NCBI RefSeq assembly: GCF_001974875.1
Contig: NZ_MTQD01000003.1
Coordinates: forward strand, 1-64,000
Origin: Pseudoalteromonas sp. EB27
Lineage (GTDB): Bacteria; Pseudomonadota; Gammaproteobacteria; Enterobacterales; Alteromonadaceae
Direction: 5' to 3'
Length of the DNA stretch: 64,000 nt
The notes beneath the pieces were generated by a model. It did no database searches and had not been told where the DNA came from. It was given only the letters and a program-made list of their open reading frames with translations. The position numbers and the translations under genes are program-made. Below are positions 55,902-64,000 of this stretch, in pieces. Each line of letters opens with the position of its first letter. Within the stretch, counting starts at the first letter, position 1.

Positions 55902-56402
55902 ATGTATGCGGATAAAACTAAGTTAGCAGAGCTTTTAGCGCACCTAGATATTGACTATGATGGAATAGAGCATCCGCCGCTACATACTAGCTTAGCAGCT
56001 GATGAATTTATGATTGAGCGCCCTGGTACTCGCCTAAAAAACTTATTTTTACGTGATAACCAGGGTAAACAACACTTTTTAGTTATTACAGCACACAATA
56101 AGCAACTCGATTTAAAAGCGCTCTCAAAACAACAAGGGCTTTCGCGTTTAGGGTTTGCATCGAGTGAACGATTAGCTAAGTATTTAAAAGTAGCACCAGG
56201 GTGTGTATCAATGTTGGCGCTTTTAAATGATAAGCAAAACGAAGTAAGCTTATGGGTTGACCAAGATATTTACAGCGGTGATTTATTTCATTGCCATCCG
56301 TTTGAAAACACCCAAACATGGTTGCTTAGTAAAGCTGACTTAAACACATTTTTTAATCACACAAACCATCAGCCACGCGTTGTATTTTTACCCTCAAAAT
56401 AA
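55902..56402 (+). CDS. prolyl-tRNA editing protein (ProX/PrdX, YbaK family)
   Basis: 166 residues, stand-alone editing domain that clears mischarged tRNA-Pro (Ala-tRNA-Pro in PrdX relatives). GIEHPPLHTSLAADEFM, KNLFLRDNQGKQHFLVITAH (with the conserved Lys) and LGFASSERLAKYLKVAPGCV match the PrdX branch. The tail ends VVFLPSK. The 3' end overlaps the convergent MFS gene by 34 bp. Confidence 0.9.
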   Translation: MYADKTKLAELLAHLDIDYDGIEHPPLHTSLAADEFMIERPGTRLKNLFLRDNQGKQHFLVITAHNKQLDLKALSKQQGLSRLGFASSERLAKYLKVAPGCVSMLALLNDKQNEVSLWVDQDIYSGDLFHCHPFENTQTWLLSKADLNTFFNHTNHQPRVVFLPSK

Positions 56403-57517
56403 GCCCACATAATTAATGACAAACCACATAAGCAAACGGCTAATAAAGTAAACATAAATGCCGTTTGACCATGATGTTGGTATACCACACCGGGTAATAA
56501 CGAACCCAATGCACCACCACTGTAATAAAACGATACATATCCGCCGTTGGTTACACTTGGTGGGGCTTTACTGATTTTATTAACGAGCGGTGCGGCAGTT
56601 GAATGAATCACAAACATAGCACCGCAAAACAAAGTAAATGCGATTAAAAATAAGCTAAGCTGACGGCTCATTAATAAAATAATACTCACACTATAAAAAC
56701 TAAATACCGCAGTTAATAAATGCCAAGGCGAAGGGACTTTTTTAAGTAACCAAGGTGCAGCAATAGAGGCGAGGGCACCAATTAAATAACCACTGTAAAC
56801 CAAACCTATGTCACGAGTATTGGTAATTAAAAACGTGTTTTGTAATATAAACGGTAAGTAGTTAAGTAGTGCCGCAAAGCAAAAAAACATACAAAAAACG
56901 GCGCCGTAAACTTTAAGTACAGCGCCTTCTTTAAGTTGTTTAATGTAATCGAGTGGGGAGAGCTGCGACTGTTTAGCTGGGTTTGTAAAGCGAGAATGCT
57001 TAACTGTCAAAGCTAAGCAAATAAGCATAAAAGCAATTACGTAATAAAAGCTCTGCCAATTCCATAAGTCGCTAAACAAAGCTGCGAGCACACGACCAAA
57101 GTAACCACCAACTATGCTGCTACCAATATATAGGGTCATATTTTTTTGAAGTGTATCAGCGCTATAACTCATACCTATATAGCTAGTCATTGCGGTTAAA
57201 GCTGCAGGGAGCGTTAAACCTTGTAAAAATCGGACTAATAATAAAAGCTCAAAGCTAGGTACATAAATAAAAAGTAAGCAGCTAAGGCCTAAAAGCACCA
57301 TTGCAATACGTAATATAAGTAGTGGATTTATTTTTGCTAAAAATAAACCGTAAACAAGCGGGGCAATGGCTAAGGGCAACATAGTTGCAGTCATTAAGCT
57401 GCCAGCTACCGCAGGGGCTACATTAAATTCGCTCGCAAAAAGACTAAGTAGAGGTTGCGGTGCATAAAGTACAAAAAATATAAATACCGAGCAAACGAGT
57501 AGATGAGGTAAACGCAT
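56369..57517 (-). CDS. MFS transporter (YnfM/AraJ-like drug or sugar efflux)
   Basis: 382 residues with twelve hydrophobic segments. VRFLQGLTLPAALTAMTSYI and the signature VAGSLMTATMLPLAIAPLVYG place it in the MFS; GNxxGPFxGG-like glycine motifs of multidrug exporters occur near SSIVGGYFGRVLAALF. It resembles YnfM-type exporters. The substrate cannot be told. The tail converges on and overlaps the prolyl-tRNA editing gene. Confidence 0.85.
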   Translation of the reverse strand: MRLPHLLVCSVFIFFVLYAPQPLLSLFASEFNVAPAVAGSLMTATMLPLAIAPLVYGLFLAKINPLLILRIAMVLLGLSCLLFIYVPSFELLLLVRFLQGLTLPAALTAMTSYIGMSYSADTLQKNMTLYIGSSIVGGYFGRVLAALFSDLWNWQSFYYVIAFMLICLALTVKHSRFTNPAKQSQLSPLDYIKQLKEGAVLKVYGAVFCMFFCFAALLNYLPFILQNTFLITNTRDIGLVYSGYLIGALASIAAPWLLKKVPSPWHLLTAVFSFYSVSIILLMSRQLSLFLIAFTLFCGAMFVIHSTAAPLVNKISKAPPSVTNGGYVSFYYSGGALGSLLPGVVYQHHGQTAFMFTLLAVCLCGLSLIMWAYFEGKNTTRG

Positions 57518-57715
57518 TATATGGCTTATACATTTGCTGATTGGTTGTCTGGTATTGTATTAAAAATTGTTTTTAATTGATAATTAAAACCATGCCCTTT
57601 GCGCCATATCATGGTTTGTTTTAACTAGTTTGCTAGATTAATGTCGATAGCGCTGTTATTTGAACTCGTTGGTGATTAAAATAACCCTAATATTAGTTTT
57701 TAGTGGAACAAAGCC

Positions 57716-58255
57716 ATGGGTTCATTACAAGACCAATTGCTTCAAGCAGGATTAACAACATCGCATAATGCTAAAGTTGCTAAATCAGAAAAGCGTAAGC
57801 AACAAAAAAAGCAAAAGAAAGGGGCTACTAGCAACCCAAGTGATCTGCAAAAGCATATTCAACAAACCAAGCTAGAGCAGCAAAAAAAAGCTGAAGAGCT
57901 TAACCAAACACGCCAAGTGAGCTTAAAGCAGCGCGAACAAGAAGCGCGTGTTAAACAAATTTTAGAGCACCACAACCAAGACGCTATTCGTGGTGAGCGC
58001 ACATTTAATTTTACTTATCAAAACAAAGTAAAAAATATCGACGTGAACGAGAAAACGCAAAAAGCGTTATCGGGCGGTCGTTTAGCTATTTGTGTACTAG
58101 AAGGGCAATTTTACGTATTAGACGACGAACCAGCACGCAAAGTGGCTGAAGTTGACGAAAAGTATATTGTTTTTCATGTAGAGCCAGAAAACAAACCAAA
58201 AGATGAAGATGACCCGTACGCAGACTTTGAAGTACCAGATGATATAGTGTGGTAA
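57716..58255 (+). CDS. DUF2058 (YaiL-like) nucleic-acid-associated protein
   Basis: 179 residues. MGSLQDQLLQAGLTTSHNAK is the DUF2058 start, followed by a lysine- and glutamine-rich helical region (SEKRKQQKKQKKGATSN) that would bind RNA or DNA. ERTFNFTYQNKVKNIDVNEK and GGRLAICVLEGQFYVLDDEP form the C-terminal domain; an acidic tail ends the chain. It is a common gammaproteobacterial protein of unknown role. Confidence 0.88.
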   Translation: MGSLQDQLLQAGLTTSHNAKVAKSEKRKQQKKQKKGATSNPSDLQKHIQQTKLEQQKKAEELNQTRQVSLKQREQEARVKQILEHHNQDAIRGERTFNFTYQNKVKNIDVNEKTQKALSGGRLAICVLEGQFYVLDDEPARKVAEVDEKYIVFHVEPENKPKDEDDPYADFEVPDDIVW

Positions 58256-58438
58256 TAGTTTATTAAGGGTAAGCTCATTTTTATTTGCTAAAGTATATAA
58301 AAGTGAGACAGAAACGAGTTAGCGGTTTTTGGTTAAGTTGATCGTCTAGCGTCGTTTCGTACGTATGCTTTTTATTTGATTGTTTACTACAATCAATAGA
58401 ACAGTTTTTCTAACCGTCAAAAAAGAAGAGTAAATACA

Positions 58439-58762
58439 ATGAGCAAGATGAAAACACTACTATTAGGTGCGGGTATTACTTTAGCCGCAAGCTTCTCGTT
58501 TAATGCAGCAGCGGCCGATGGCGCCACACTTTATACCGCTAAAAATTGTCAAACTTGTCATGGCGCTGAAGGCAAAGCACCAATTATGGGTATGTATCCT
58601 AAGCTAAATGGTCAAAACAAAGACTACTTAGTAGCGCAAATGAAAGACATCAAATCAGGTGCACGTAATAACGGTATGACTATGGCTATGAAAGCAATGG
58701 TTGCAACGGTAACTGATGAAGAGTTTGAAGCAATTGCAGATTACCTAGCTAACGTAAAATAA
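58439..58762 (+). CDS. small periplasmic cytochrome c (c5/c553 type)
   Basis: 107 residues. A signal peptide (LLLGAGITLAASFSFNAAAA) is followed by one haem site CQTCH in LYTAKNCQTCHGAEGK, with the distal Met probably in MGMYPKLNGQ or in NNGMTMAMKAM. It is a periplasmic electron carrier to oxidases or reductases; no partner enzyme is nearby. GAAGAG lies about ten bases before the ATG. Confidence 0.92.
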   Translation: MSKMKTLLLGAGITLAASFSFNAAAADGATLYTAKNCQTCHGAEGKAPIMGMYPKLNGQNKDYLVAQMKDIKSGARNNGMTMAMKAMVATVTDEEFEAIADYLANVK

Positions 58763-58808
58763 TCTACGCAGCTATACCATTTAAATACAATTGGTATTTT
58801 AGTTTTAC

Positions 58809-58837
58809 AAACAGCCACACAATAGTGTGGCTGTTTT
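58809..58837. terminator. intrinsic terminator after cytochrome c gene
   Basis: The perfect stem AAACAGCCACAC/GTGTGGCTGTTT with loop AATA and a trailing T-run. Confidence 0.9.
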
Positions 58838-58927
58838 GTTTGGTGTTTGCTATAAAATAGAGACTGCTTTAGACTTCTAAACATCTGTTCGTACAGGTTA
58901 GTAATGTACGTTTTTAAAAGGCTTATT

Positions 58928-59695
58928 ATGTTTGATTTACCCCAACTCAATTTAAAAAATAAAGTATCAGCACAAGAGTGGCAACTTCGTGTTGATTTAG
59001 CCGCATGTTATAGACTGGTAGAGCACTTTCGTTGGGGGGATTTAATCTATACGCATTTATCAGCACGTTTGCCTGGCACCGATCACTACCTAGTGAATGC
59101 CTTTGGTTTAACCTTTGATGAAGTAACTGCGTCTAATTTAGTAAAGGTCGACTTAGACGGTAACATTATTGATGATACGCCATTTAGTATTAATCCAGCT
59201 GGTTTTACTATTCACAGCGCTATTCATGAGGTACGCGAAGACGCTCATTGTGTTATTCACCTTCATACTAAAGAAACAATCGCTGTTGCTACACAAAAAA
59301 ATGGTTTATTACCGCTTAGCCAGTATTCAATGTTTTCACTGCCATCGCTTTCTTATCATGGCTACGAAGGGCTTGCGGTAAACGACGACGAGCGAAAAGT
59401 GTTGCAAGACGATTTAGGCAGCACTAACCATATGTTATTGGTAAATCATGGTGGCTTAACGGTAGGCCCAACGGTAGGCGATGCGTTTATGCGCTTTTAT
59501 GATTTACAGCGAGCGTGTGAAATTCAATTAGCGCTACAATCAAGCTCGCAAGAGGTTATTGAAGTACCGCAGCCTATAATCGACAATATTTATAATCAAG
59601 CAAACGTAGTACACAGTGGCAGCACTGGCGGGCAACTTGCGTGGCCTGCGATGTTACGTAAAGCGTATCGACTTGACCCTAGTTTTGCAAAATAA
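58928..59695 (+). CDS. class II aldolase/adducin family protein
   Basis: 255 residues. The zinc-dependent fuculose-phosphate aldolase-like fold shows RLVEHFRWGDLIYTHLSARL, NPAGFTIHSAIHEV, HCVIHLHTKETIAVA (His pair of the metal site) and LVNHGGLTVGPTVGDAF (third His). An in-frame ATG at 58904 with AGG before it is an alternative start. It lies 26 bp upstream of an enolase-superfamily dehydratase, so both probably serve one sugar-acid pathway. Some family members are decarboxylases or epimerases, so the reaction is open. Confidence 0.85.
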   Translation: MFDLPQLNLKNKVSAQEWQLRVDLAACYRLVEHFRWGDLIYTHLSARLPGTDHYLVNAFGLTFDEVTASNLVKVDLDGNIIDDTPFSINPAGFTIHSAIHEVREDAHCVIHLHTKETIAVATQKNGLLPLSQYSMFSLPSLSYHGYEGLAVNDDERKVLQDDLGSTNHMLLVNHGGLTVGPTVGDAFMRFYDLQRACEIQLALQSSSQEVIEVPQPIIDNIYNQANVVHSGSTGGQLAWPAMLRKAYRLDPSFAK

Positions 59696-59721
59696 CCCAT
59701 AGCGGTTAATAAGGAATTTTA

Positions 59722-60897
59722 ATGAAAGTAAATCGCGTTGAAGTATTTGATATTCACTGTCCTGATAGACCTTCTTGGACACCTGTGTTTGTACGTATTC
59801 ATACTGACGAAGGTATTAGTGGTGTTGGCGAAGCGGGCCTTGCATACGATTTAGGTCACAGTGCTGCAGCGGCTATGATTAAGGAAATGGCAGATGCCTT
59901 TTTAATCGGCCACGACCCATTTCAAACAGAAAAGCTATGGTCTCGTATGTTACGTGAGAGCTTTTGGGGCTTAGGTGGCGGACCTGTTGTATATGCTGCA
60001 ATGAGCGCAATTGATACCGCGCTTTGGGATATAAAAGGTAAAGCGCTTGGTTTACCTGTATACCAATTACTGGGTGGTAAAGTTAACGATAAACTACGTA
60101 CGTACGCATCGCAATTACAGTTTGACTGGGATAGCGAATTTAAAGCGCTAGTACAGCCGCAAGAATATGCAGAAGCGGCTTTAAAGGCGATGGCCGAAGG
60201 TTACGATGCAGTAAAAGTAGATCCAATTCAGTACGATAAAGACGGTAATACTTATTACGACCGTACAAAAATAATATCACGTACTGAAATGAAGCTATAT
60301 CGTGCGCGTATGCAAGCTATTCGCGAAGCAGTTGGCGACGAAGTGGATATTATTTTTGAATGCCACAGTTTACCAGGTGTGACAACAGCCATTCAGTTGG
60401 GTGAAATTGCAGAAGAATTTGACTGTATGTACTTTGAAGAGCCAGTTAACTATTTAAACCATTCATTACATGCAAAAGTAGCAGATAAAGTTAATGTGCC
60501 AATTGCTGGTGGTGAACGTTTGTATAATCGCTGGGGTGTGCGCCCGTACTTAGAAGATCAAAGTATTGATGTTCTGCAACCTGATATTGGCTTATGTGGT
60601 GGTTTTACCGAAACCAAAAAAGTGTGTGATTACGCTGATATTTTTGATGTGCGTATTCAAGCTCATGTATGTGGCGGGCCTGTTGCAACAGCAGCATCAC
60701 TGCACTTAGAAACGGCTATCCCTAACTTTTTAATTCATGAGCACCATACTTATGCGATTAAAAAGTGGAACCGCGAGTTATGTTTACAAGATCCACAACC
60801 TAAAAACGGCTTCTTTGAAGTGTCAGAAGAGCCAGGGTTGGGTATTGAGTTAAACGATGAGATTGTCATGCGTTCTCAGCGTGTAGAAATTAAGTAA
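59722..60897 (+). CDS. enolase-superfamily sugar acid dehydratase
   Basis: 391 residues of the mandelate racemase/muconate lactonizing type. N-terminal capping domain (VFVRIHTDEGISGVGEAGLA), then the barrel with ALWDIKGKALGLPVYQLLGG, metal-region segments DIIFECHS, YFEEPV and IAGGERLYNRWG, and QAHVCGGPVATAASLHLE with a candidate catalytic His. The GGERLYNRWG and LQPDIGLCGGFTETKKV segments resemble galactonate/gluconate dehydratase-type enzymes. The exact sugar acid cannot be assigned. It is probably cotranscribed with the class II aldolase. Confidence 0.82.
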   Translation: MKVNRVEVFDIHCPDRPSWTPVFVRIHTDEGISGVGEAGLAYDLGHSAAAAMIKEMADAFLIGHDPFQTEKLWSRMLRESFWGLGGGPVVYAAMSAIDTALWDIKGKALGLPVYQLLGGKVNDKLRTYASQLQFDWDSEFKALVQPQEYAEAALKAMAEGYDAVKVDPIQYDKDGNTYYDRTKIISRTEMKLYRARMQAIREAVGDEVDIIFECHSLPGVTTAIQLGEIAEEFDCMYFEEPVNYLNHSLHAKVADKVNVPIAGGERLYNRWGVRPYLEDQSIDVLQPDIGLCGGFTETKKVCDYADIFDVRIQAHVCGGPVATAASLHLETAIPNFLIHEHHTYAIKKWNRELCLQDPQPKNGFFEVSEEPGLGIELNDEIVMRSQRVEIK

Positions 60898-60923
60898 CTT
60901 TTTAACCTGAGTTTAGGTTATAT

Positions 60924-60959
60924 AAAAGCCGGTAAGTGATTAGTCACTTACCGGCTTTT
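60924..60959. terminator. bidirectional terminator after the dehydratase gene
   Basis: A perfect 16-bp stem AAAAGCCGGTAAGTGA/TCACTTACCGGCTTTT with loop TTAG lies between convergent genes. Confidence 0.93.
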
Positions 60960-60985
60960 ACTTGCTTGGGGGGAGGTAAAGCTTG

Positions 60986-61357
60986 TTATAACTCGTTAAT
61001 TTTACATTCGACATCTTTAAGCTCAATAGTTGCTTTACTATCAAGGTGGCGTATATAGCATCGCTTGCCTTTAATCATCAATTCAAACTGATCGGGTGTA
61101 TTGCGACTTTGCGTGTCGATAATATTATTACCATCTACATTGCTAATGGTTACTGTGCTGCTGGTAGTAAATACATCATCAGCTAATTGAGTCTCTTGCA
61201 TATGTACCAGTGTTCTAATTGCCTTGCTAACGGCTGTTTTATTCGGCTTTACCAGTAGAGCATGTTGCAGCTTAGGTGTAGGGTCTGGACTTTGCGATAT
61301 GCAGCCATTGAGAAGAAACGCTGAAAATACAACGATTAGTAAAAAGTACATTTTCAT
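60986..61357 (-). CDS. small uncharacterised lipoprotein
   Basis: 123 residues. MKMYFLLIVVFSAFLLNGC ends in a lipobox (LNGC, Cys19); the next residue is Ile, favouring the outer membrane. The mature part has CYIRHLDSKATIELKDVEC, a cysteine pair near the C-terminus probably bridging a beta hairpin. No family recognised. It lies just downstream of the amidohydrolase gene on the same strand. Confidence 0.7.
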   Translation of the reverse strand: MKMYFLLIVVFSAFLLNGCISQSPDPTPKLQHALLVKPNKTAVSKAIRTLVHMQETQLADDVFTTSSTVTISNVDGNNIIDTQSRNTPDQFELMIKGKRCYIRHLDSKATIELKDVECKINEL

Positions 61358-61406
61358 AAATTGGCCGTATTATCATAAAAATAGAGTTTAATATAACTAG
61401 TTTTAC

Positions 61407-62246
61407 TTACACTTGGTAGTAGTGCTTAGCGTTTACATAGCTAAGGTCATGCCATGTCTTATCGTTTGAGCATAGCGCCTTATGGCAGTGCCATAGATTG
61501 TTGTAGCTTGTATTTATTTGGCACACAGGGAAGTTGCTGGCAAACATAATACGCTGCTGGCCAAAGTGATTAAAAAGAAAATTAAAACACGCCGCTTGTT
61601 GTTCGCTGGTGAGTTGTAGTAATTCAAAACCAGAAAACTTAATTGCAATATTGTCATGCTGAGCAAGTAACTCAACACCTTGTTGCCAAGTATTTAAATT
61701 ACTTGGCAGTCCTGCATGATTAATTATAATTTGAAGCTGCGGTAGCTGCTTAGCGTAGTAAGCTATTTGTTTGGTTATTTCGCCATTTTCAATATCAAAC
61801 TGAGCTTCAAAATGCAGTCGGGTATCTGATAATGTTGTTAGGTTTTTAAAGCTATTAGCATCTAATAAACGCTTTGCGTCAGTACCTTCGGTTATATCTC
61901 TAATGCCACACAAACTCAGATGAGCTAAAGCTTCTAGCGAGTTTATAAACTCATCAGCCGATGAGTCAATTTGGTTGTAGCTAATGGCTTTAAATGGAAT
62001 ACCTTTTAAATGCAAGCTTAGCCAATTTAACTCGTTAATAGGGGAGATGTTATCAAACCCAGCTTCTATATGAACAAGCCCTACGAGTTCAAAGTCAGTA
62101 CTTTGAACTAGTTGCTGTGCACTTACTGGCTGTTTTATTTTTTCTAAATTTGGCCACGCTGGTGGGTTAGCACCTTGTAGCCATGAGTATTGACCTTCTA
62201 CTAAATTAAAAAAGTGTACGTGTGGGTCAATAATTTTTAGGCTCAT
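61407..62246 (-). CDS. amidohydrolase-2 family protein (lactonase-like)
   Basis: 279 residues, TIM-barrel metal hydrolase of the COG3618 type. IIDPHVHFFNL gives the HxH metal site, LVHIEAGFDN and LQIIINHAGLPSN the other histidines. The last strand reads IMFASNFPVC, with Asn where many members have Asp, a common substitution in this branch. Relatives open sugar lactones in fucose or rhamnose oxidation. It starts 24 bp after the SDR gene. Confidence 0.85.
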   Translation of the reverse strand: MSLKIIDPHVHFFNLVEGQYSWLQGANPPAWPNLEKIKQPVSAQQLVQSTDFELVGLVHIEAGFDNISPINELNWLSLHLKGIPFKAISYNQIDSSADEFINSLEALAHLSLCGIRDITEGTDAKRLLDANSFKNLTTLSDTRLHFEAQFDIENGEITKQIAYYAKQLPQLQIIINHAGLPSNLNTWQQGVELLAQHDNIAIKFSGFELLQLTSEQQAACFNFLFNHFGQQRIMFASNFPVCQINTSYNNLWHCHKALCSNDKTWHDLSYVNAKHYYQV

Positions 62247-62270
62247 TGCGCATTACTCATTGAACAGTCT

Positions 62271-62999
62271 TCATTGTGCAGTGTAGCCACCGTCTATGCT
62301 TTGTAGGCTGCCAGTAATAAAGCTGGCATCGTCGCTTGCTAAAAAGCTCACAAGAGCAGCAACTTCGTCGGCTTGACCTAATCGGTTAAGCGGTTGCAGA
62401 CTTGCTTCCTCGGCAACTATTTCAGCTTTGTTTGCGCCACTTTTTGCACAGTACGCATCTATTGCGTTATGAAAAAGCGGAGTTTCTATTGTGCCTGGGC
62501 ATACCGCATTTGCTCTAATATTAAAACTCGCGTAATCAAGCGCTGTTGTTTTAGCCATTGAAGCAAGGGCATGTTTTGTTAGGTTATACGCAAAAGAGTT
62601 TTGCTTACCTATAATTGCCTGATCGGAAGCGACTAATATAATAGCGCCGCTATTTTGCGCTTTCATGCTTGGCAATACGCTTTGTACAGCGGCATAGGCG
62701 CCTTTAACATTAAGCGCAAAAAGTGCATCGAGAGTTTGCTCGTCGGTGCTTTCTATATTTGCGCTTAAGTGTTTACCAGCATTAGAAACAAGTACATCAA
62801 TACGTTGGCTTTGTTCACAGATAGCGTTGATACAGTTGCGTACCGCCGATACATCACTTACATCACACTGATGAAATATACCGATTTCGCTTAGCTCTAT
62901 ATCAAGGTTATGTACTTCATAGCCATTGTTTAGCAAACGCTTTACTACGGCTAGGCCAATACCTTTTGTGCCACCTGTAACTACTGCAACTTTAGACAT
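62271..62999 (-). CDS. short-chain dehydrogenase/reductase
   Basis: 242 residues, NAD(P)-binding Rossmann fold. TGGTKGIGLAVVKRLL (cofactor loop), VLVSNAGKHLS (NAG), the catalytic Ser in ILVASDQAIIG and YNLTKHALASM (YxxxK) are all present; GSLQSIDGGYTAQ ends the chain. With the downstream amidohydrolase it suggests oxidation of a sugar followed by lactone opening. Coenzyme and substrate unknown. Confidence 0.9.
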   Translation of the reverse strand: MSKVAVVTGGTKGIGLAVVKRLLNNGYEVHNLDIELSEIGIFHQCDVSDVSAVRNCINAICEQSQRIDVLVSNAGKHLSANIESTDEQTLDALFALNVKGAYAAVQSVLPSMKAQNSGAIILVASDQAIIGKQNSFAYNLTKHALASMAKTTALDYASFNIRANAVCPGTIETPLFHNAIDAYCAKSGANKAEIVAEEASLQPLNRLGQADEVAALVSFLASDDASFITGSLQSIDGGYTAQ

Positions 63000-63020
63000 A
63001 CTTACTTCCTTTATTGCTAA

Positions 63021-63509
63021 CTAGTGAGAGTGACCACAGCCGCCTTCAGCGTGCACGTGTCCGTGAGAAACTTCTTCACTTGTTGCTTCACGTACCGATA
63101 TAACTTCAACGTCAAACGTTAGCGTTTTACCAGCAAATGGGTGGTTTAAATCACAATCTGCGTTAAAACGACCAACCTTAACTATAGTAACCTGATGACG
63201 ACCTTGGTTAGAGCTAACCATTGCTGTCATACCTGGTTTCCATACTTTAACGTCGCCTTGTAGATGCTTAAGCGGAATGCGTTGAATTAAGTCATCAACA
63301 CGCTCGCCGTATGATTCACTTGGCTCTAGAGTTACACTAAATTTTTCGCCTGCTTCTTTACCTTCAAGTGCTTTTTCTAAACCAGGAAGCATGCCTTCGC
63401 TGCCATGAATGTAAGTAAGTGGCGCTTCGTTTGTGCTACTTTCTATTTGCTCGCCCGCTTCGCTAAGGGTGTAATGAAATTCAACCGCTGAATTTTTGCT
63501 AATTTGCAT
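63021..63509 (-). CDS. SlyD-like FKBP-type peptidyl-prolyl isomerase
   Basis: 162 residues. The FKBP domain (MQISKNSAVEFHYTLSEAGE, LTYIHGSEGMLPGLEKALEG, NHPFAGKTLTFDVEVISV) contains the SlyD-type IF insert (about 70-120). A histidine/cysteine tail HGHVHAEGGCGHSH would bind nickel or other metal, shorter than in E. coli SlyD. It is a chaperone and prolyl isomerase of the cytoplasm. It starts immediately downstream of the mltD-like gene on the same strand. Confidence 0.93.
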   Translation of the reverse strand: MQISKNSAVEFHYTLSEAGEQIESSTNEAPLTYIHGSEGMLPGLEKALEGKEAGEKFSVTLEPSESYGERVDDLIQRIPLKHLQGDVKVWKPGMTAMVSSNQGRHQVTIVKVGRFNADCDLNHPFAGKTLTFDVEVISVREATSEEVSHGHVHAEGGCGHSH

Positions 63510-63575
63510 GCTTGTCTCTTCAAATAATAACTATGTTAGGGCGCAATTTTACGCGAAATATACTTGTTTATAAAC

Positions 63576-64000
63576 TTAACGTGGCTGATTTAGTGTTTTT
63601 TGTAAATTTAGCAGAAAATCTTTTTTTGTTGGGGCTGCTTTTTGCTTTTCAGCCTGTGGTATAAACAGTACTAATTGAGTGCCAGGCTTTAAAATACTTG
63701 ATGCAGAGAGTTTGTTCCATTTTGCCAAGTCGCTATGGGGTACATCGTAAAGTTGACTTATACTCCAAAGGCTATCGCCCGACTTAACTTCGTAATCTAT
63801 TTCAATGGTGGGAATCGCAATCTCTTGGTGTTCTAAATAAGGGCTAATTTTGTAATCAACAGTTAATGTGCTTGGCAGGGTTTTAGGTTGTCCAACTAAT
63901 AACTTTTCTCCAACGCCTATTAAATTATTATTTTTGTTATTAAGTTGTTTTAAAGCTTTTACCGACATACTAAAACGTCTAGCGATACCGTAAAGCGTGT
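63576..64000 (-). CDS. LysM-containing lytic transglycosylase, C-terminal end (mltD-like, partial)
   Basis: The 3' end of a longer gene. The frame stays open to the window edge, reading TLYGIARRFSMSVKALKQLN, a LysM core, at its upstream end. A second LysM follows (YEVKSGDSLWSISQLYDVPH), then a basic tail. Multiple C-terminal LysM domains fit membrane-bound lytic murein transglycosylase D, but the catalytic domain lies outside the window, so this name is an inference. The ATG at 63968 is an internal methionine, not the start. Confidence 0.7.
   Translation of the reverse strand, partial: TLYGIARRFSMSVKALKQLNNKNNNLIGVGEKLLVGQPKTLPSTLTVDYKISPYLEHQEIAIPTIEIDYEVKSGDSLWSISQLYDVPHSDLAKWNKLSASSILKPGTQLVLFIPQAEKQKAAPTKKDFLLNLQKTLNQPR

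Overview
The window reads as chromosomal DNA of a marine gammaproteobacterium. Gene content, synteny blocks (hfq-hflX-hflK-hflC-purA, tsaE-amiB-mutL-miaA), a Vibrio-type sodium flagellar motor protein (MotX) and AT-rich codon use fit the Alteromonadales, most likely Pseudoalteromonas. The genus is an inference from gene content and was not tested by any search.

Layout. Positions 1-580 hold 130-bp tandem units. Each carries a decayed 3' half of initiator tRNA-fMet followed by an intact intrinsic terminator. After a TRIC-family channel gene comes comM (yifB), which is split in two by an island of about 7.8 kb (1976-9804). The island was evidently inserted by its own large serine integrase: attL and attR can be read to the base, share a CT core, and rebuild a perfectly symmetric attP. 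Its cargo is an EVE-HNH modification-dependent nuclease overlapping a MazG-like dNTP pyrophosphatase, a secreted EndA-type DNase, a zinc-ribbon HNH-like protein, a small serine resolvase, an unknown coiled-coil protein and a two-gene Pycsar (cyclic pyrimidine) anti-phage system. The island therefore combines anti-phage functions with two features expected to lower natural transformation: loss of ComM and a secreted DNase.

From 10.7 to 26.5 kb lie chromosomal housekeeping and membrane genes: an orphan OmpR-type regulator, an S9 peptidase, a CNNM/CorC-like protein, a REC-EAL protein, a site-2-type protease, a CPBP protease with a HlyD-family remnant in front of it, an AtoE-like transporter, a K+ channel, an EVE protein, TesB and PlsB. 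From 26.7 to 31.9 kb is the S10 ribosomal protein operon (rpsJ to rpsQ) with promoter and structured leader. It ends in a terminator and is not followed by the spc operon. From 32.4 to 43.1 kb come tsaE-amiB-mutL-miaA-hfq-hflX-hflK-hflC, purA and motX. Then follow a CPA1-type antiporter, an 870-bp intergenic region with a structured leader, and proB-proA.

From 48.3 to 55.1 kb, on the minus strand, a solute-binding protein, a hybrid histidine kinase with HPt, and a REC-PAS-GGDEF-EAL protein form what looks like one ligand-to-c-di-GMP signalling operon. The last part holds tRNA-Ala(UGC), a prolyl-tRNA editing protein, an MFS transporter, a DUF2058 protein, cytochrome c, and a divergent cluster of four sugar-acid type enzymes (class II aldolase, enolase-superfamily dehydratase, amidohydrolase, SDR). 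It ends with a SlyD-like isomerase and the 3' end of an mltD-like gene that runs off the window.
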